The translations under genes and the position numbers were made by a program. Positions 21,719 through 33,745 of a stretch of DNA of 64,000 bases are shown one piece after another. The notes beneath the pieces are model-generated. The model saw only the letters and a list, made by a program, of their open reading frames with translations. It did no database searches and had not been told where the DNA came from. The DNA comes from Ashinkailepas kermadecensis. Taxonomy: Eukaryota > Arthropoda > Thecostraca > Neolepadidae. The stretch is taken from contig JAOTOM010005050.1 of assembly GCA_034440615.1 (NCBI GenBank), positions 271,001 through 335,000 of the forward strand, written 5' to 3'. How positions within the stretch are numbered: the first letter of the stretch is position 1; the number at the start of each line of letters is the position of its first letter.

Positions 21719-22799
21719 CTCGCACTGGCCGTCGAAGATGAATTGGCACCCCGGGAGACGGAGAAGCCGTTGTCTTGGCCAATCGGTAGGCGCATGGCGA
21801 CTGGACAAATCGGGCACCCATCTCCCTCGTCACGCGTCGCACGCCACGCACGAGCGTCAGCGTGCCGGACGGTGGCGTCACGCGAACGAAGCGAGGTGGC
21901 GTGACTCGGAGACATGACCTCTGTGCGGCGCCGTTCAGCGGTGACCTCGGCGGGTCAGCGAGTCGCCGCGGTTTTGACATCCCTGCGCGCCGGACGCCAT
22001 TATCGGTAGAGGCGTTTGGCAAGCGGTGGCGATGTGGCTGATCTGCTGTTGATCGTCAGTGAATGAGCCCTCGCCAAATACGCAGCACCATGCCAGATTG
22101 CCAATGCTCAGACCGACAGGTGGCTGCGGGTAGGTGGGCTGTCATGTGCGCCAGTTGTCTACAAAGTGGCTGTGAGTCGCACAGTAGCGCGGCTGGATCA
22201 ACTTCGCCGATTGAACTGGAGACAGCTTAATGTGACAAGTATCTAAGTGGACTAATGTGCAAGTCTTTCACATTTGACCGCAACCACTCACCTTGCCCCG
22301 CCCCACGCCCTATTCCAGTTATCTTTCTCTCTACACTATTTTACCCACCTCTTTCGTCTCATAGTCTGACAATGGCCAGAACTGACCGGCGATGTTTTCG
22401 TCCAACACCAAGCCAAACATTTCGCTGCATCGTGTTTAACTTGCATACCGTGGGTGTCGTAAAACATGCTAACTGCTGCACTGCTGAATTTCAACACGAA
22501 ACGTTGCCCAAGTTCCGTTGATGACAACACTAACGGCATGCCGCAGATAAAGCCAAGTGCTAAGGTAGCTCTCCTGAAATGTGTCGCTTCCGATCTACTT
22601 TAAGTCAGTCGTAGTTATATTTGCATATACATCTAGCCGCTAACACCTATCGCGATAGGAATCTGTAAGAAATATGACACTGAGGAATCTTCCTCAATTG
22701 CAGACATAGCCTTTTTACGTGGACCGCTTTGAATGCTGTCGGTGTTCTCATGGCTTCGCAATGGGACGCGACTCGGGTCGAGCCGGACAGAACACTTAC

Positions 22800-22968
22800 C
22801 GATGTTGCAGCCGTGATTCTGAGGTCAGGCCCATCCTCGGTGACCGTGCCTGCCTGCACCAGGGACGCTTCACAGCTGAGTGTCGTACCGGACGGGCTCA
22901 GGTCAGTCTTGGCCGAGCCCTTCAGTGTCGGGGGAACGCCGTCGCGTCGCTGATTCAAACCACCGAGC
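22800..22968 (-). CDS. Candidate internal coding exon, 169 bp
   Basis: On the minus strand a good acceptor (GCGTGTGTTTCAG|GC) precedes position 22968. A consensus donor (CATCG|GTAAGT) follows 22800. The frame between is open: one base completes a codon, then 56 codons beginning LGGLNQRRDGVPPTLKGSAK and ending RITAATS. There is one cysteine and no membrane segment. The segment is GC-rich within a GC island of about 600 bp. The family is not recognised. The paired consensus sites with an open frame make this one of the better exon candidates. Confidence 0.45.
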
Positions 22969-23366
22969 CTGAAACACACGCCGAGGGCGACCGTTCGGTG
23001 ACAATTTTTACGTCGGCAAGTGTTCGTCGCCACTGCACGCCGTGTGAAGCGAACGGCACTCCGAGTGCGAGCACGGCTTGCGGCAGTGCAATGCTCAGTA
23101 GTGGTGGCAGGACTTGCACATACGAGGGTCGAGCGGATCATGTCCACCGTTGTCCGGGAGCAGAACAGAACAGAGTGGATCATGTCCGGGAGCAGAACAA
23201 GGCGAACACATTTGCTCGTTGAGGAGTAAGCTGAGCCATTCAGCCCTCCCGGTCCCGCCACCGCCAGCTACGCACACGTGCACACATCAGGAGATTGCGC
23301 TCGGCATGACGTGACGCTTGGGAGCCACACGACTGGTGTGGTTGACGTGAGGCGGTCGGCGGCATG

Positions 23367-23592
23367 ACACCGCCGGTCGGACGGTCGGACGGTCGGACGG
23401 TCGGACGGTCGGACGGTCGGACGGTCGGACGGTCGGACGGTCGGACGGTCGGACGGTCGGCCGGTCGGCCGGTCGGACGGTCGGACGGTCGGACGGTCGG
23501 ACGGTCGGACGGTCGGACGGTCGGACGGTCGGACGGTCGGACGGTCGGACGGTCGGACGGTCGGACGGTCGGACGGTCGGACGGTCGGACGA
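23367..23592. repeat. 8-bp minisatellite (CGGACGGT), about 28 units
   Basis: Almost pure 8-bp units, with two consecutive CGGCCGGT variants near 23460. Reads as 8-residue repeats in every frame of both strands. Confidence 0.97.
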
Positions 23593-23944
23593 CCCAGCGA
23601 GCGCGCCGCCACACTCAGCGTATCGGACAGGTCTTGTGTGTTCAGCCAGCCCGCCACATTCCGTCCATGGCGACACTTTGCTGCGATAAACTGTGTTTTC
23701 CAAATATTTCAATTTATCCCGACATTTTTGCCGCGATAAATTGAAACGTGTGCTTGACGAAAGTCAAGATCGGTCGGGAGCCAAGTTCATAGCGGCCTAC
23801 GTTGATGTCACGTTAAAATATTTACCACGACATGAAAAATTGAGCAGAATTGAAACTTTCTTTAAAGCGCTAACACAGACACAGCTCGGACCAGCCCTGT
23901 ATCAGTATGAAGGAGTGACAATCTAGCGGTAAATCAAGTCATCA

Positions 23945-24220
23945 TATCTGGTTGACTGTCCTGCTGTTGCGTGCTTAGTCCAGCGGTCTTACAGTCACTT
24001 AATGGCGAGGTCTGGTTGGTTGTCCTGCTGTTGCGTGCCTAGTCCAGCGGTCTTACACTAAATGAATGACCAGGTCTGGTCGACTGTCCTGCTGCGTGCC
24101 TAGCCCAGCACGCGTCCTGTTGTTGCGTGCCAAGTTCAGCGGTCTTGCAGTAACTTACTGACCAGGTCTGGTCGACTTGTTTTCTGCTGCTTGCATAGTC
24201 CAGAATTTCTTAGTCTTAGT
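23945..24220. repeat. ~70-bp degenerate tandem repeat, about 4 units
   Basis: Repeated blocks are GGTCTGGTTG(A/T)(C/T)TGTCCTGCTG and GCGTGCCTAGTCCAGCGGTC. Confidence 0.88.
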
Positions 24221-24239
24221 ATTATAGTACATTCGTAGT

Positions 24240-24520
24240 CCACTGTGTACCTTGTGCACCAGTCAGTCAGTCAGTTGTACTCTCTACAGTCAATAGTGAT
24301 GACAACACAGTGCTTGTCAGTCTACTGTGTACCCTGTGCGTCAGTCAGTCAGTCAGATGTACTCTCTAGTCATGGTGATGACAACCCGTTTGTCAGTTTA
24401 TTACCCTGTGCGTCAGTCAGTCGACTGAAGCAAGTGCTTGATGCACTCGTGAAGTGGTTGTGCTTTCTACGATCAGTCGTGAGGACAACACAGTGCTTGT
24501 TCACTTGGTGGTTGTCAAAA
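24240..24520. repeat. ~80-bp degenerate tandem repeat, about 3 units
   Basis: Repeated blocks are TACTGTGTACCCTGTGCGTC with CAGTCAGTCAGT, and GTGATGACAACACAGTGCTT. Confidence 0.85.
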
Positions 24521-25620
24521 TTGCATGAGCAGTGCTTGCTTCTCACATGAAGCAGTCATGTGCAATGTACATGCAGGTTCTGTTCAGACCAGCAAGCGTG
24601 TAAAGCGTTATTGTTCCTCAAGACAGTTCTCCCCGTGGTGAGCTGTTGGACAACCCGCAAACGTGTCATGCATTATATAATGCAAGTCAAGCTAAAGGTG
24701 TGGTTTTATATACTTCTGATAGGTCCATAGTCACTTCAATCTTCCTTCCCCCTCCCCATTCCCCTTGTTATCTTCCGTCTGGAACAACGATGCGTCGTGG
24801 CATGCATAGCGTGACCTGCTAATAACCTATCAAAACGTGCATAGACTTGTTCGTGAATGATCTGGACAAGCCTACGGCTGAAAACGGCCGAGATCTACGA
24901 CTTCAGCAAAAGTACGCCAAGCACGCGTCCAAAAATGACGTCACAACTTTTCGAACTCACCAATTTGTTGGGCGAGTGATCCGCGGTGAACGCATCATTG
25001 GCTATGTAATGCCGTATCAAGAAACATGATTCCGAACACAACTAAGTTGCGAGGGAGCTGCATCGATGGCAGTAAACTTGCATTCAATAGCCAGTCCCAT
25101 CCTCCGTAGTTTGCCACACATGATCACATGATGAGTTCTAGTTAGTTAGTCGGTTAGTTATTTGAGCTTAACCCGCTGCCAGTAATGGGAGGGTTCATTT
25201 TGACACCATCCTCTGAGATCTCCGGAACTAGCAGTCGGATGGGAAAACATCCACGTCAATGGAATGGACAGCCTTTTCTTCCCATCTCGGGACCCTCCAT
25301 CCCCACCCCCCCCCCTTACACAATGTCAGGGATCCATGGCTTAACGAGCTATCCTCCAACTGTAGCAAACCCCAGAAAAGTATGCTCAAGCTCTGAACGC
25401 TTGGAACTCGTGAAGTAATGGTCGTCAATATTTGGAAGCAGTGGTGACTCCGGCCAGGATCACCGGAGTCGCCAAATAGACAATTGAGTTTATTTGATGT
25501 CAAAGGGTGAAAGGCCAAATGAGAGTTCAGGTGTGGATTGCAGTTCACGTGAGATCTAAATTTATCGTCGTGTAAGATTTAGCCGAGCGTCACCTAAGAT
25601 CATCTAACATATTTTCATAG
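24521..25620. other. Unannotated stretch
   Basis: No repeat element, RNA gene or exon with paired splice sites was recognised. Confidence 0.5.
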
Positions 25621-25621
25621 C

Positions 25622-26226
25622 GACGCTGTGCTTGGTGATTGGCACAGCCAATAGGACGCTGTGCTTGGTGATTGGTACAGCCAATAGGACGCTGTGCTTG
25701 GTGATTGGTACAGCCAATAGGACGCTGTGCTTGGTGATTGGTGCAGCCAATAGGACGCTGTGCTTGGTGATTGGTACAGCCAATAGGACGCTGTGCTTGG
25801 TGATTGGTACAGCCAATAGGACGCTGTGCTTGGTGATTGGTACAGCCAATAGGATGCTGTGCTTGGTGATTGGTGCAGCCAATAGGACGCTGTGCTTGGT
25901 GACTGGTACAGCCAATAGGACGCTGTGCTTGGTGATTGGTACAGCCAATAGGACGCTGTGCTTGGTGATTGGTACAGCCAATAGGACGCTGTGCTTGGTG
26001 ATTGGTACAGCCAATAGGACGCTGTGCTTGGTGATTGGTGCAGCCAATAGGACGCTGTGCTTGGTGATTGGCACAGCCAATAGGACGCTGTGCTTGGTGA
26101 TTGGTACAGCGAATAGGACGCTGTGCTTGGTGATTGGTACAGCCAATAGGACGCTGTGCTCGGTGATTGGTACAGCCAATAGGACGCTGTGCTTGGTGAT
26201 TGGTACAGCCAATAGGACGCTGTGCT
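25622..26226. repeat. 33-bp minisatellite, about 18 units, each with inverted CCAAT boxes
   Basis: Unit: GACGCTGTGCTTGGTG followed by ATTGGTACAGCCAAT and AG. Variation is confined to a few positions (for example GTGCAG versus GTACAG). Each unit contains ATTGG and CCAAT five bases apart as an imperfect palindrome. The long frames on both strands are produced by the 33-bp period. Confidence 0.97.
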
Positions 26227-26229
26227 GGG

Positions 26230-27650
26230 CGGACGGCGAGCTGGACTTAGTGAGCTGCATTTCTTCACCTTTGGTGTCTTGTGAGATGTATTCGAATGGG
26301 TTAAGTTAGCTTTGCGACACTTCACAAGCACATACAATATACTTACTGCAGTGAAATATATGCATTGAAGTAAAGTGCTTTATGGCATTTCATAGTGTGT
26401 GCCTCGATCAGGCTTAATGACAAGACCAATCGTATTCATTCGTAATTTAGCACACAGACAGATTTATGACGTGATAGAACTCCAGAGCTCCTATCCCTGG
26501 CTGCAAATACTGAGCTGTTCCACAACCACACTGTACATGGAAGCTGCAAAACTTCAAAACGTATCCACACATAACTTGCTGCAGAAGGAATGGCAGAAGG
26601 GATAGAACCCCAAAGATAAAATATGCAACTTTTAGAGAAAGAAACTACGTATGCATGCTCATTCTATGATTCTGGTGTATGTCATTGCAAACTTATCAGC
26701 CTTTCAAAGGGCTTCAAAAGGGCCAAGATTGGGCCGGAAGGGCCAGTCAGGTTTTTGTTTTTTCTTTGGTTAGTTCGAGGACGACCCCATTCGGCGTCAC
26801 TCCTCGCTCATAATAAGGTCAATTGGGCGAACAATTAACTGCAATTACTTCACAGATGTTGTCATTTAAGCGAATGAAGCTTTTTTGGATTTAGGCGTGG
26901 CCACGCGTGACGTCTCTTACCAGGATGCATTTTGAGCTGCGGCGTTCGTTGTCTCACATCCGCGTACGTTTTAAAAGGAAGGAAGACCTCGCATCGAGAA
27001 AAACACTTCGGCAGTCTACTTTAGCTTTAAGCATTTCATTGCTCTGCGACATGTCGTGACCTTGAGACATCGTCGCATGATGCTAACGCGACTACCTTGC
27101 GTTGTACTCTAAGTCTGGTGCTGCCGCCGTAGGTGGTTCAGAAGCTGTCGACGGAGGGGATTAAAATCAACTCCCCGAGACGGTCACGGCATCACTGGCC
27201 TGCTGCTCAGAACTATTTTGATATGTAATTTGCCAATCACAAAAACAAACGCTCAAAATTACACACACATCTGTGCAACAAGACAAAGGTAATTGAAAGC
27301 AGTTTCATGCGTGATGGCAGTCAAATAGCTTGTAGTCGAGAGGCTTCGTGTGCGTGCCTGTGTCGGTGTCAGACGTCGGTGCGTACTGTGTGTAAGTGCC
27401 GATTGAACGTGGTCCAAAACTCGACACTGGTGAACTGGCCCACAAGACAACGAAGCAGAACACAGACCTATGTTTGTCACCTGTGACGAACAACCAAAAT
27501 CACTGCGAGACTGCAGTGCCAGGTAGAAACACATTCGTGCGGAGACTGCAGCCTATCACAGGCATACATCCTCCGCTGCGATGATACTGATTTGGCAAAT
27601 CCAGGTGTTGAGGGTTTGTAGTAAAATTCAATCATGTCTTAATAGTATAC
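26230..27650. other. Unannotated stretch
   Basis: Several short open frames exist, none with a recognisable domain. Confidence 0.5.
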
Positions 27651-27654
27651 TTAC

Positions 27655-27784
27655 ACTGATTAAAACTGACGAAACCACATCGCAATGAGGAAGCGTTTGA
27701 TGAGTTGCAGCACCCGTCATTCTTGACGTGCGAGAGCAGTTTACAATAAGTGGCTCGATATGTCACAATGCATAGCAACATCCG
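27655..27784 (-). CDS. Candidate exon preceded by a CT microsatellite
   Basis: Minus strand: a donor T|GTAAGTA follows 27655 and an acceptor GGGCACTTCCAG precedes 27784. The (CT)n tract lies about 40 bases upstream as a potential pyrimidine tract. One frame is open throughout (RMLLCIVTYRATYCKLLSHV and on to SLRCGFVSFNQ). The peptide is not recognised. Confidence 0.3.
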
Positions 27785-27821
27785 CTGGAAGTGCCCAATT
27801 GCATCGCCAACAAATTGTGCC

Positions 27822-27824
<3 letters not shown>

Positions 27825-27899
<75 letters not shown>
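27825..27899. repeat. (GA)n microsatellite
   Basis: Pure GA dinucleotide run, about 37 units. Confidence 0.98.
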
Positions 27900-27903
<4 letters not shown>

Positions 27904-28588
27904 AAGAGTGAGGTAAGCAGCATTGAAAAGTGTGAGTGGTGAGCGAAAGGGGAGGAGCTGCTGGGGGAGTTACATCCAGATCGCTGGAAGGTACATCTTG
28001 GCTACCAAACACTCAAAGAGATATTTCCACGAACGTATGTTCGTATATGATTGAATACAGCGATGGTCCGGTTTCGTTCTGAATAATAGCGGGCTGGGTC
28101 AGGGGTTTGGTCTTCTTTAGCCACTCTTTGAAACATGCTTGCACTGAAATGAAATAGCGTACTGGTTTCAGCGCCATACCGCTACCTGAAAAACATGGGT
28201 GGATCTTCATCTTTTACGTGCATTACCAGCACGAATGCTTTTATCGATTTAAAACAAACTCAGATACCAACCATGAAACATCGTAGAACAGACACGATTC
28301 ATTGCCTAACATTGGAATTATGGGTAGTATCGAAATTATCAAATGAAGCTGGATTGGCTATGCATATGATTGTATTAGAAAGCAGGCAATTATCGGTCGA
28401 GTAGATTAATTACCCACTGCCTTGTCGAAGAACCTCTAACCATAAGATGAAAAATAGATGACACCAAATTTCGCCGCGATTCCGTGCGATAATAATCGAC
28501 CGAGCCCAGCATACCCTGAAGCCGACGGTACTGCCTCGGCCAGAGAGTGTACTGCCTCCAGCAGTGTGCATAGCGCCAGGCAATTTGT

Positions 28589-28765
28589 CGGCCGGTGGAT
28601 CATAGTTATTGGCCGCCGGGGTCGGCCGGTGGATCATAGTTATTGGCCGTCGGGTGGGAGGAAACGGACCAATCCGATCATCTGCCACCGATCGAGCTGC
28701 GCCGGGGTCGGCCGGGACGGACCAATCCGATCATCTGCCACCGATCGAGCTGCGCCGGGGTCGGC
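28589..28765. repeat. Two adjacent tandem duplications (about 36 bp x2, about 63 bp x2)
   Basis: GTGGATCATAGTTATTGGCC occurs twice. GACCAATCCGATCATCTGCC with GATCGAGCTGCGCCGGGGTC also occurs twice. Both sit within a GC-rich island (28500-28900). Confidence 0.88.
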
Positions 28766-28979
28766 CGGGTGCCGGGGGAAGGTGGAGAGATCGTCGCGGC
28801 TTTGTGGTCGAGGTTTCAGCTAGTTGTCGGTGATGTGAGCCGTGAGCAGGTGCAGATGGCACCGAGCGCGCCGCTGTCAGATCGCCCGTCTTGGGGCTTC
28901 GGCATGATAGGGGTAGTGCAGTGCATTGGGTGTGTGAGCGTTGACGTGTCAGGTGACTATGTTGTCGTGTTGCCAGGGC

Positions 28980-29102
28980 ACGTCCATTTAACCTAACCTC
29001 AGTGTATGCCAAAACTTGGGGTGAGCGGCTCAGCTATTACCAGGTCACGTCCACTTCATCTAACCTTAGTGTATGCCAGCACTTGGGGTGGGGGGCGCAG
29101 CC
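28980..29102. repeat. ~67-bp tandem duplication
   Basis: CACGTCCATTTAACCTAACC recurs as CACGTCCACTTCATCTAACC, both followed by AGTGTATGCC and ACTTGGGGTG. Confidence 0.85.
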
Positions 29103-29109
29103 AGACTAT

Positions 29110-31385
29110 ATTCTTTGGGGGAAAACCGGAGATCAGAATGTTTGTCCAATATTGTTTGGCTAGCTGACGGGAGGAGGGCGGGGCGGGTCGCCATTACTCA
29201 ATGCCCCTCACTTGGATGCCCTGCTCTCCTTCCGCTGCATATCTAAGTAAAGTGTATGCCTTTCGATTGACCATTTATAGTCTCCTCGCTCATCTACCAT
29301 GATTCTGGTACCAAATAATTAAACACAGAGTGCAAGACGGTAAGCAAATAACATCCGCCGTACCAGACAACCTGAAGAGTAGGAACCTCTTGTGCAGCTT
29401 ATGACGCAGACGAAGTGGTAAAGGAGCTTGTGTCCAGATCGGGAGGCTTACGTCATATGGCCAGTGGCGCAGTTCTGAATATATTAATGTCAGAATATTC
29501 TTAAGCCTGAAATATGTAAAAACGTCCCAAGAATTGCACTTTAAAGATTAGCAGTATATGATGTCGGACTGAAGTGCACGTTCCACAAATGTAAATTAGC
29601 AATATGCATTCATGCGATACTCAGAAAAAAGGTACAAAGACGACAGAGTTTTATTGCTGTACTTTGTGCTTGCACTGGACTATGGATGAAGCACCATTTT
29701 GTCATCATCATCATCTTGGTATTGCCGATTGTTATCTTTACGAACTTGGTGCGGCTGGGACATCACGTAGCGGATGCGAATATCGACAGACGAAACGGAT
29801 GGAAAGGAAAATAAGAATCAGTGATGTCCGGGATCAGGGCCGTCTATTACAGGACTACGAACGATAGACGAATCAGTAAATCCAAGGTCGTCAACTGCAT
29901 GGCATATGTCCCGCCATCTGAGTACTTACACAGCACTCCAACCGCCGCCGTCTCATAGCAGACAAACAAGACGCGTTGCTATGGCAACACGATGCAAATA
30001 AAGAGCTTCATTGTTTGTGAAGCTGTTCTTTATAGTATCCTACACATGAAATTTTAAGATGATGCGAACAATTTGAGGCTGCTGGACAATTGCCGAACGA
30101 AAAGTTACTAGTGAGCTGTCTGTTGACGAATTGTAGATGCTGCCAACCTCAATTTATTACAAAAATTGTCCTACCTTGTTTCCTTTGACTGATCCAATGT
30201 ATTGACATCTGGAATATACATGGCCGAAACTAAAGCATCAGCTATGTTTGGGATCCGGTATGAGTCGAGCATCGAGACGAGACTGCAAGCGAATTTCACA
30301 TGATATTTTGCTCACTTGTGAGCCTGTGATAAATACGCGAACTTATCTTTAAATAAACGAGCTAACCACTATTTCAACTACTTTGAAGCCAAAAGTTTCC
30401 CGACAAGCAGATCAGTTCTGAAAGCATTTTTGGGAACATTTTGAGCGAATTTTTAATCACTTGATCGTAAATCGTCCTGCTTTCCTGGCTTGGAATATAA
30501 TTTCCAGGCTCTACCTTACCTTTTTAAGGGATCGAGCATTCCCTCTAAGCAACTGAGTACTAAAATGGTTGCATTATTTCAATGCTTCCGATGTCAACGT
30601 CAATGGCCCAGTAAAAATGTTCTGAAGATATACACACCGAAAATAAAGTACAGTAAAGTTTATTTGTTTTACTTGTGGGCTTTTTCCTTTCAAGTATTCC
30701 CAGCGTTGACGACGTTTGAAGTGAAAAAGTTTTGTAGGAAGTAGTTCTATTTCAATCAATATTTCTTGCCCATAGCTTACAATCACTTTACGTTCAAGGT
30801 TAATGTCAACAGTGGAGTTTGTTAAATATTGTAAACGGAGGGCTGTGTCGTAGTATGTCCATAGAATGCATAAGACCAGGGATGAACGGAGGTGTGGAGG
30901 CTCCCAAGTCTCCGGCTGGGTTTGTATTCGTGCCCTGTTCGGCCAGTGAAATACGCAGTTTGCAATCAGCTGAAGCTTAATTGGTGATATTTTCAAATGG
31001 CCCAGCAGCCACTTTATTACCGTCTTGACGTCGATGTGTGAGTGGATACCCGAAGGCGCATAGTACGGTACACATGTAATGGTCGTTGCGCTCACATCGA
31101 TAACTGAAATTAACCTTCTCCCTTCAGACAGCTTATTATGTATGCATGCATACATAGTCTACGAGCGCTGGCTTCACCATGGGAAGGGAGATCGCGGCGA
31201 TAGCTTCTCCAATGCCTTATTTTGTTATATTGTCGCTGACACGTCATCAAATGTTGTTTATTTAGCATTACCGATGCGCTATATCTAAGGAACGACCACG
31301 GCAGACGCACATATCCCAAGCACTTCGCTGCGGTGGCCCCCTGACTGGAGCGGGCCGTAGTGAGCATGCAAGCCGGACACGGGTG
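29110..31385. other. AT-rich region; one unusually long unexplained frame
   Basis: No mobile element or exon with paired splice sites was recognised. Minus 30574-31155 is open for 193 codons, long for this AT content. It shows no domain and no strong splice or start context. Confidence 0.4.
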
Positions 31386-31386
31386 A

Positions 31387-31697
31387 GACAAACGCGTGAA
31401 GACGTGCAGCCCCTCCCAGGGCGCGGTATCGACAACTTACCCGACATGAAGACGTGCAGCCCCTCCCAGGGCACGGTATCGACAACTTACCCGACATGAA
31501 GACGTGCAGCCCCTCCCAGGGCGCGGTATCGACAACTTACCCGACATGAAGACGTGCAGCCCCTCCCAGGGCGCGGTGTCGACAACTTACCCGACATGAA
31601 GACGTGCAGCCCCTCCCAGGGCGCGGTATCGACAACTTACCAGACATGAAGACGTGCAGCCCCTCCCAGGGCGCGGTGTCGACAACTTACCCGACAT
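31387..31697. repeat. 50-bp minisatellite, about 6 units, each carrying a minus-strand splice donor
   Basis: Unit parts are CCGACATGAAGACGTGCAGC, CCCTCCCAGGGCGCGGTATC and GACAACTTAC. On the minus strand each unit boundary reads ATGTCGG|GTAAGTTG, a near-perfect 5' splice site. The rightmost site, at 31690, is the possible end of the exon 31691-33331. Confidence 0.93.
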
Positions 31698-33331
31698 CCA
31701 AGACTCCTCGCCCGACCGTCCCATCATCGATCCCCTGATGGAGTGAGTTCTGCACCAAATCGCTGCCGTTGCCACCACCCAGCGTATCGACCCCTCCCAG
31801 GGCGCGGTATCGACCCCTCCCAGGGCGCGGTATCGACCCCTCCCAGGGCGCGGTATCGACCCCTCCCAGGGCGCGGTATCACCCGGGCGCGTATCTGCCG
31901 TTCCTCGGTACCCTATCATCCCTGATGGGTGGTTCTGCACCAAATCGCTGCCGTTGCCACCACCCAACTTGGTATGTTTGGTGAGTGCATCCGGAGAGCC
32001 GGCACTCCTGCTCCTCTGGAGCGCGTGCGCTGTCCTGCCCCGCTGAGGGGGGAACGTGACAGCCACGCATGATGTCGTCTCCAGCGACACAGAGGGGCAC
32101 TTGACGATGTGCAAGACGTCGATGTCGACGTCCTTGACCGAATGGTATCCAGTGTCGTAGTCGACCTGCTGGCTGCCAGGCGATCCAAACACACGCTCCT
32201 CCATGTCCGAGGAGCGGGCGGTGTTCGACGCTTCAGTGGTGCGGCCGTGCGCTGCCTCTGTTCCCCCGCCCTCGCTAATGTTTGTTAGCGAATTGTTGCA
32301 GGTCTCGAAGATGCGCATCAAGCTATCCGAGCAGTCACAGGGTTCCTCTGCTGTGTTCGGCTTTGCTGATGCCTTCGCAGAAATGCGGTCTGTCTGGCGC
32401 TTGTGCCCACCGAGTAGCCCCGCTGCATTAGTCCGACATCGGTCGTGCGATGGGGCGCTGCTGTCCTGCCACGAGTCAGATCCCTGACTTGCTTTGATCC
32501 GGCCAAGATCGGACGGCCTCGCGACACAGATCTGACCACTGTCAGAACCCTGACTCCTGACGATCTGGCGACTGTCAGAACGCTGACTCCTGACGACCTG
32601 ACCACTGTCAGAACGCTGACTCCTGACGACCTGACCACTGTCAGAACCCTGACTCCTGACGTCCTGACCACTGTCAGAACCCTGACTCCTGACGTCCTGA
32701 CCACTGTCAGAACGCTGACTCCTGACGACCTGACCACTGTCAGAACGCTGACTCCTGACGACCTGACCACTGTCAGAACCCTGACTCCTGACGACCTGAC
32801 CACTGTCAGAACCCTGACTCCTGACGACCTGACCACTGTCAGAACGCTGACTCCTGACGACCTGACGTCCGTCAGACGACCGCGTTTCTCCGGCCGGACA
32901 GCCGTCAGATGCCTCGACGGCCCCGATTCGAAGGTGCCGAGTGCGACTTGTCTCTGCACCAGACCGCTCGGAGCGTGACGACCCGGGTCGACAGTGCTCC
33001 TGCACGGCCAGTGCGCGGCCACACGCGTCGGCTCGCTGCGCCGCCGACCGATGTGGGCCAGCGCCGGCGGCCGGCCAGGTGTGGCTCGGACGCGTCTGCC
33101 GGCTGGCGCGCGCCGCCGTGCGCCGGTCGACGTCGACGCACGTTCGGTGGATGCCGTCGGCCGGCTCGCCCTGTTCAGCGTGGGCCGAGCGCGTGCCGGA
33201 GCACACCGACGGCGAGCGAGACGCCAGCTGGCGGTCGTGGTGCGCCCGGCCGCCAGCACAACTGCCGCACGTGCAGATGATGGAGCTGAAGCTGTCGTCA
33301 CTGTAGATTCGGATGATCGTGCGCGACATGG
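31691..33331 (-). CDS. Candidate long coding exon with in-frame 11-residue repeats
   Basis: The minus-strand acceptor CTCACCCTGACAG lies just before 33331. The frame stays open for about 546 codons from MSRTIIRIYSDDSFSSIICT to a GTAAGT donor after 31691. A central block holds about 11 copies of an 11-residue repeat (VVRSQRSDSGQ-like) from an in-frame 33-bp minisatellite. It is followed by a non-repetitive acidic stretch (SLMRIFETCNNSLTNISEGG). The last ~130 codons contain frame-shifted internal duplications, so the true 3' end could lie upstream. No domain is recognised. High GC leaves alternative frames open as well. Confidence 0.38.
31786..31882. repeat. 23-bp tandem repeat, 4 units
   Basis: CGACCCCTCCCAGGGCGCGG plus TAT, sharing its core with the 50-bp array at 31387-31697. 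A copy of CTGCACCAAATCGCTGCCGT lies on each side of it (about 31750 and 31936). Confidence 0.93.
32518..32870. repeat. 33-bp minisatellite, about 11 units
   Basis: Unit: CTGACTCCTGACGACCTGAC followed by CACTGTCAGAACG. Variation (GACC/GTCC, AACG/AACC) is limited and every unit keeps the 33-bp length, so the minus-strand frame is maintained. Confidence 0.95.
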
Positions 33332-33674
33332 CTGTCAGGGTGAGCGCGCATTGTCGTCGACGTCATCGGACGGATGTGCGCACCGCATCCGCCGGCTCAT
33401 CGGCGGATCGAGCCGCTGCACAGATCTGACACAGCACAGATCAGGCGCACCGCTCTCATCAGCAAATGTGGCACGCCGCAGCGAATTGGGAGCGCGTAGG
33501 CAATTCAGTAGCGTGTCTACTAAGCACGTTGGTGGCTTTGCGTGAGGACACACGTTCACGGAGACCGACCACGTTTTGCGGCGGCTCACAGCTGAGAGGC
33601 GGTCGTCGGGATGCGATCCGTGTAGCACTTCACACGTGCACAGTCAAACCTGTGTCCACGTCATACGGCACCGC

Positions 33675-33745
33675 TGATCTATAGCCTGATCTGTAGCCTG
33701 ATATGTAGTCTGACCTTGTAGCCTGACCTGTAGCCTGTGATCACT
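33675..33745. repeat. ~10-12-bp tandem repeat (CTGTAGCCTGAC)
   Basis: Five to six degenerate units of TGATCTGTAGCC / TGACCTGTAGCC. Confidence 0.8.

Noticed and set aside
25622..26226. A CRISPR array
   Set aside because: Repeats are contiguous with no unique spacers, no cas genes exist, and the DNA is clearly eukaryotic.
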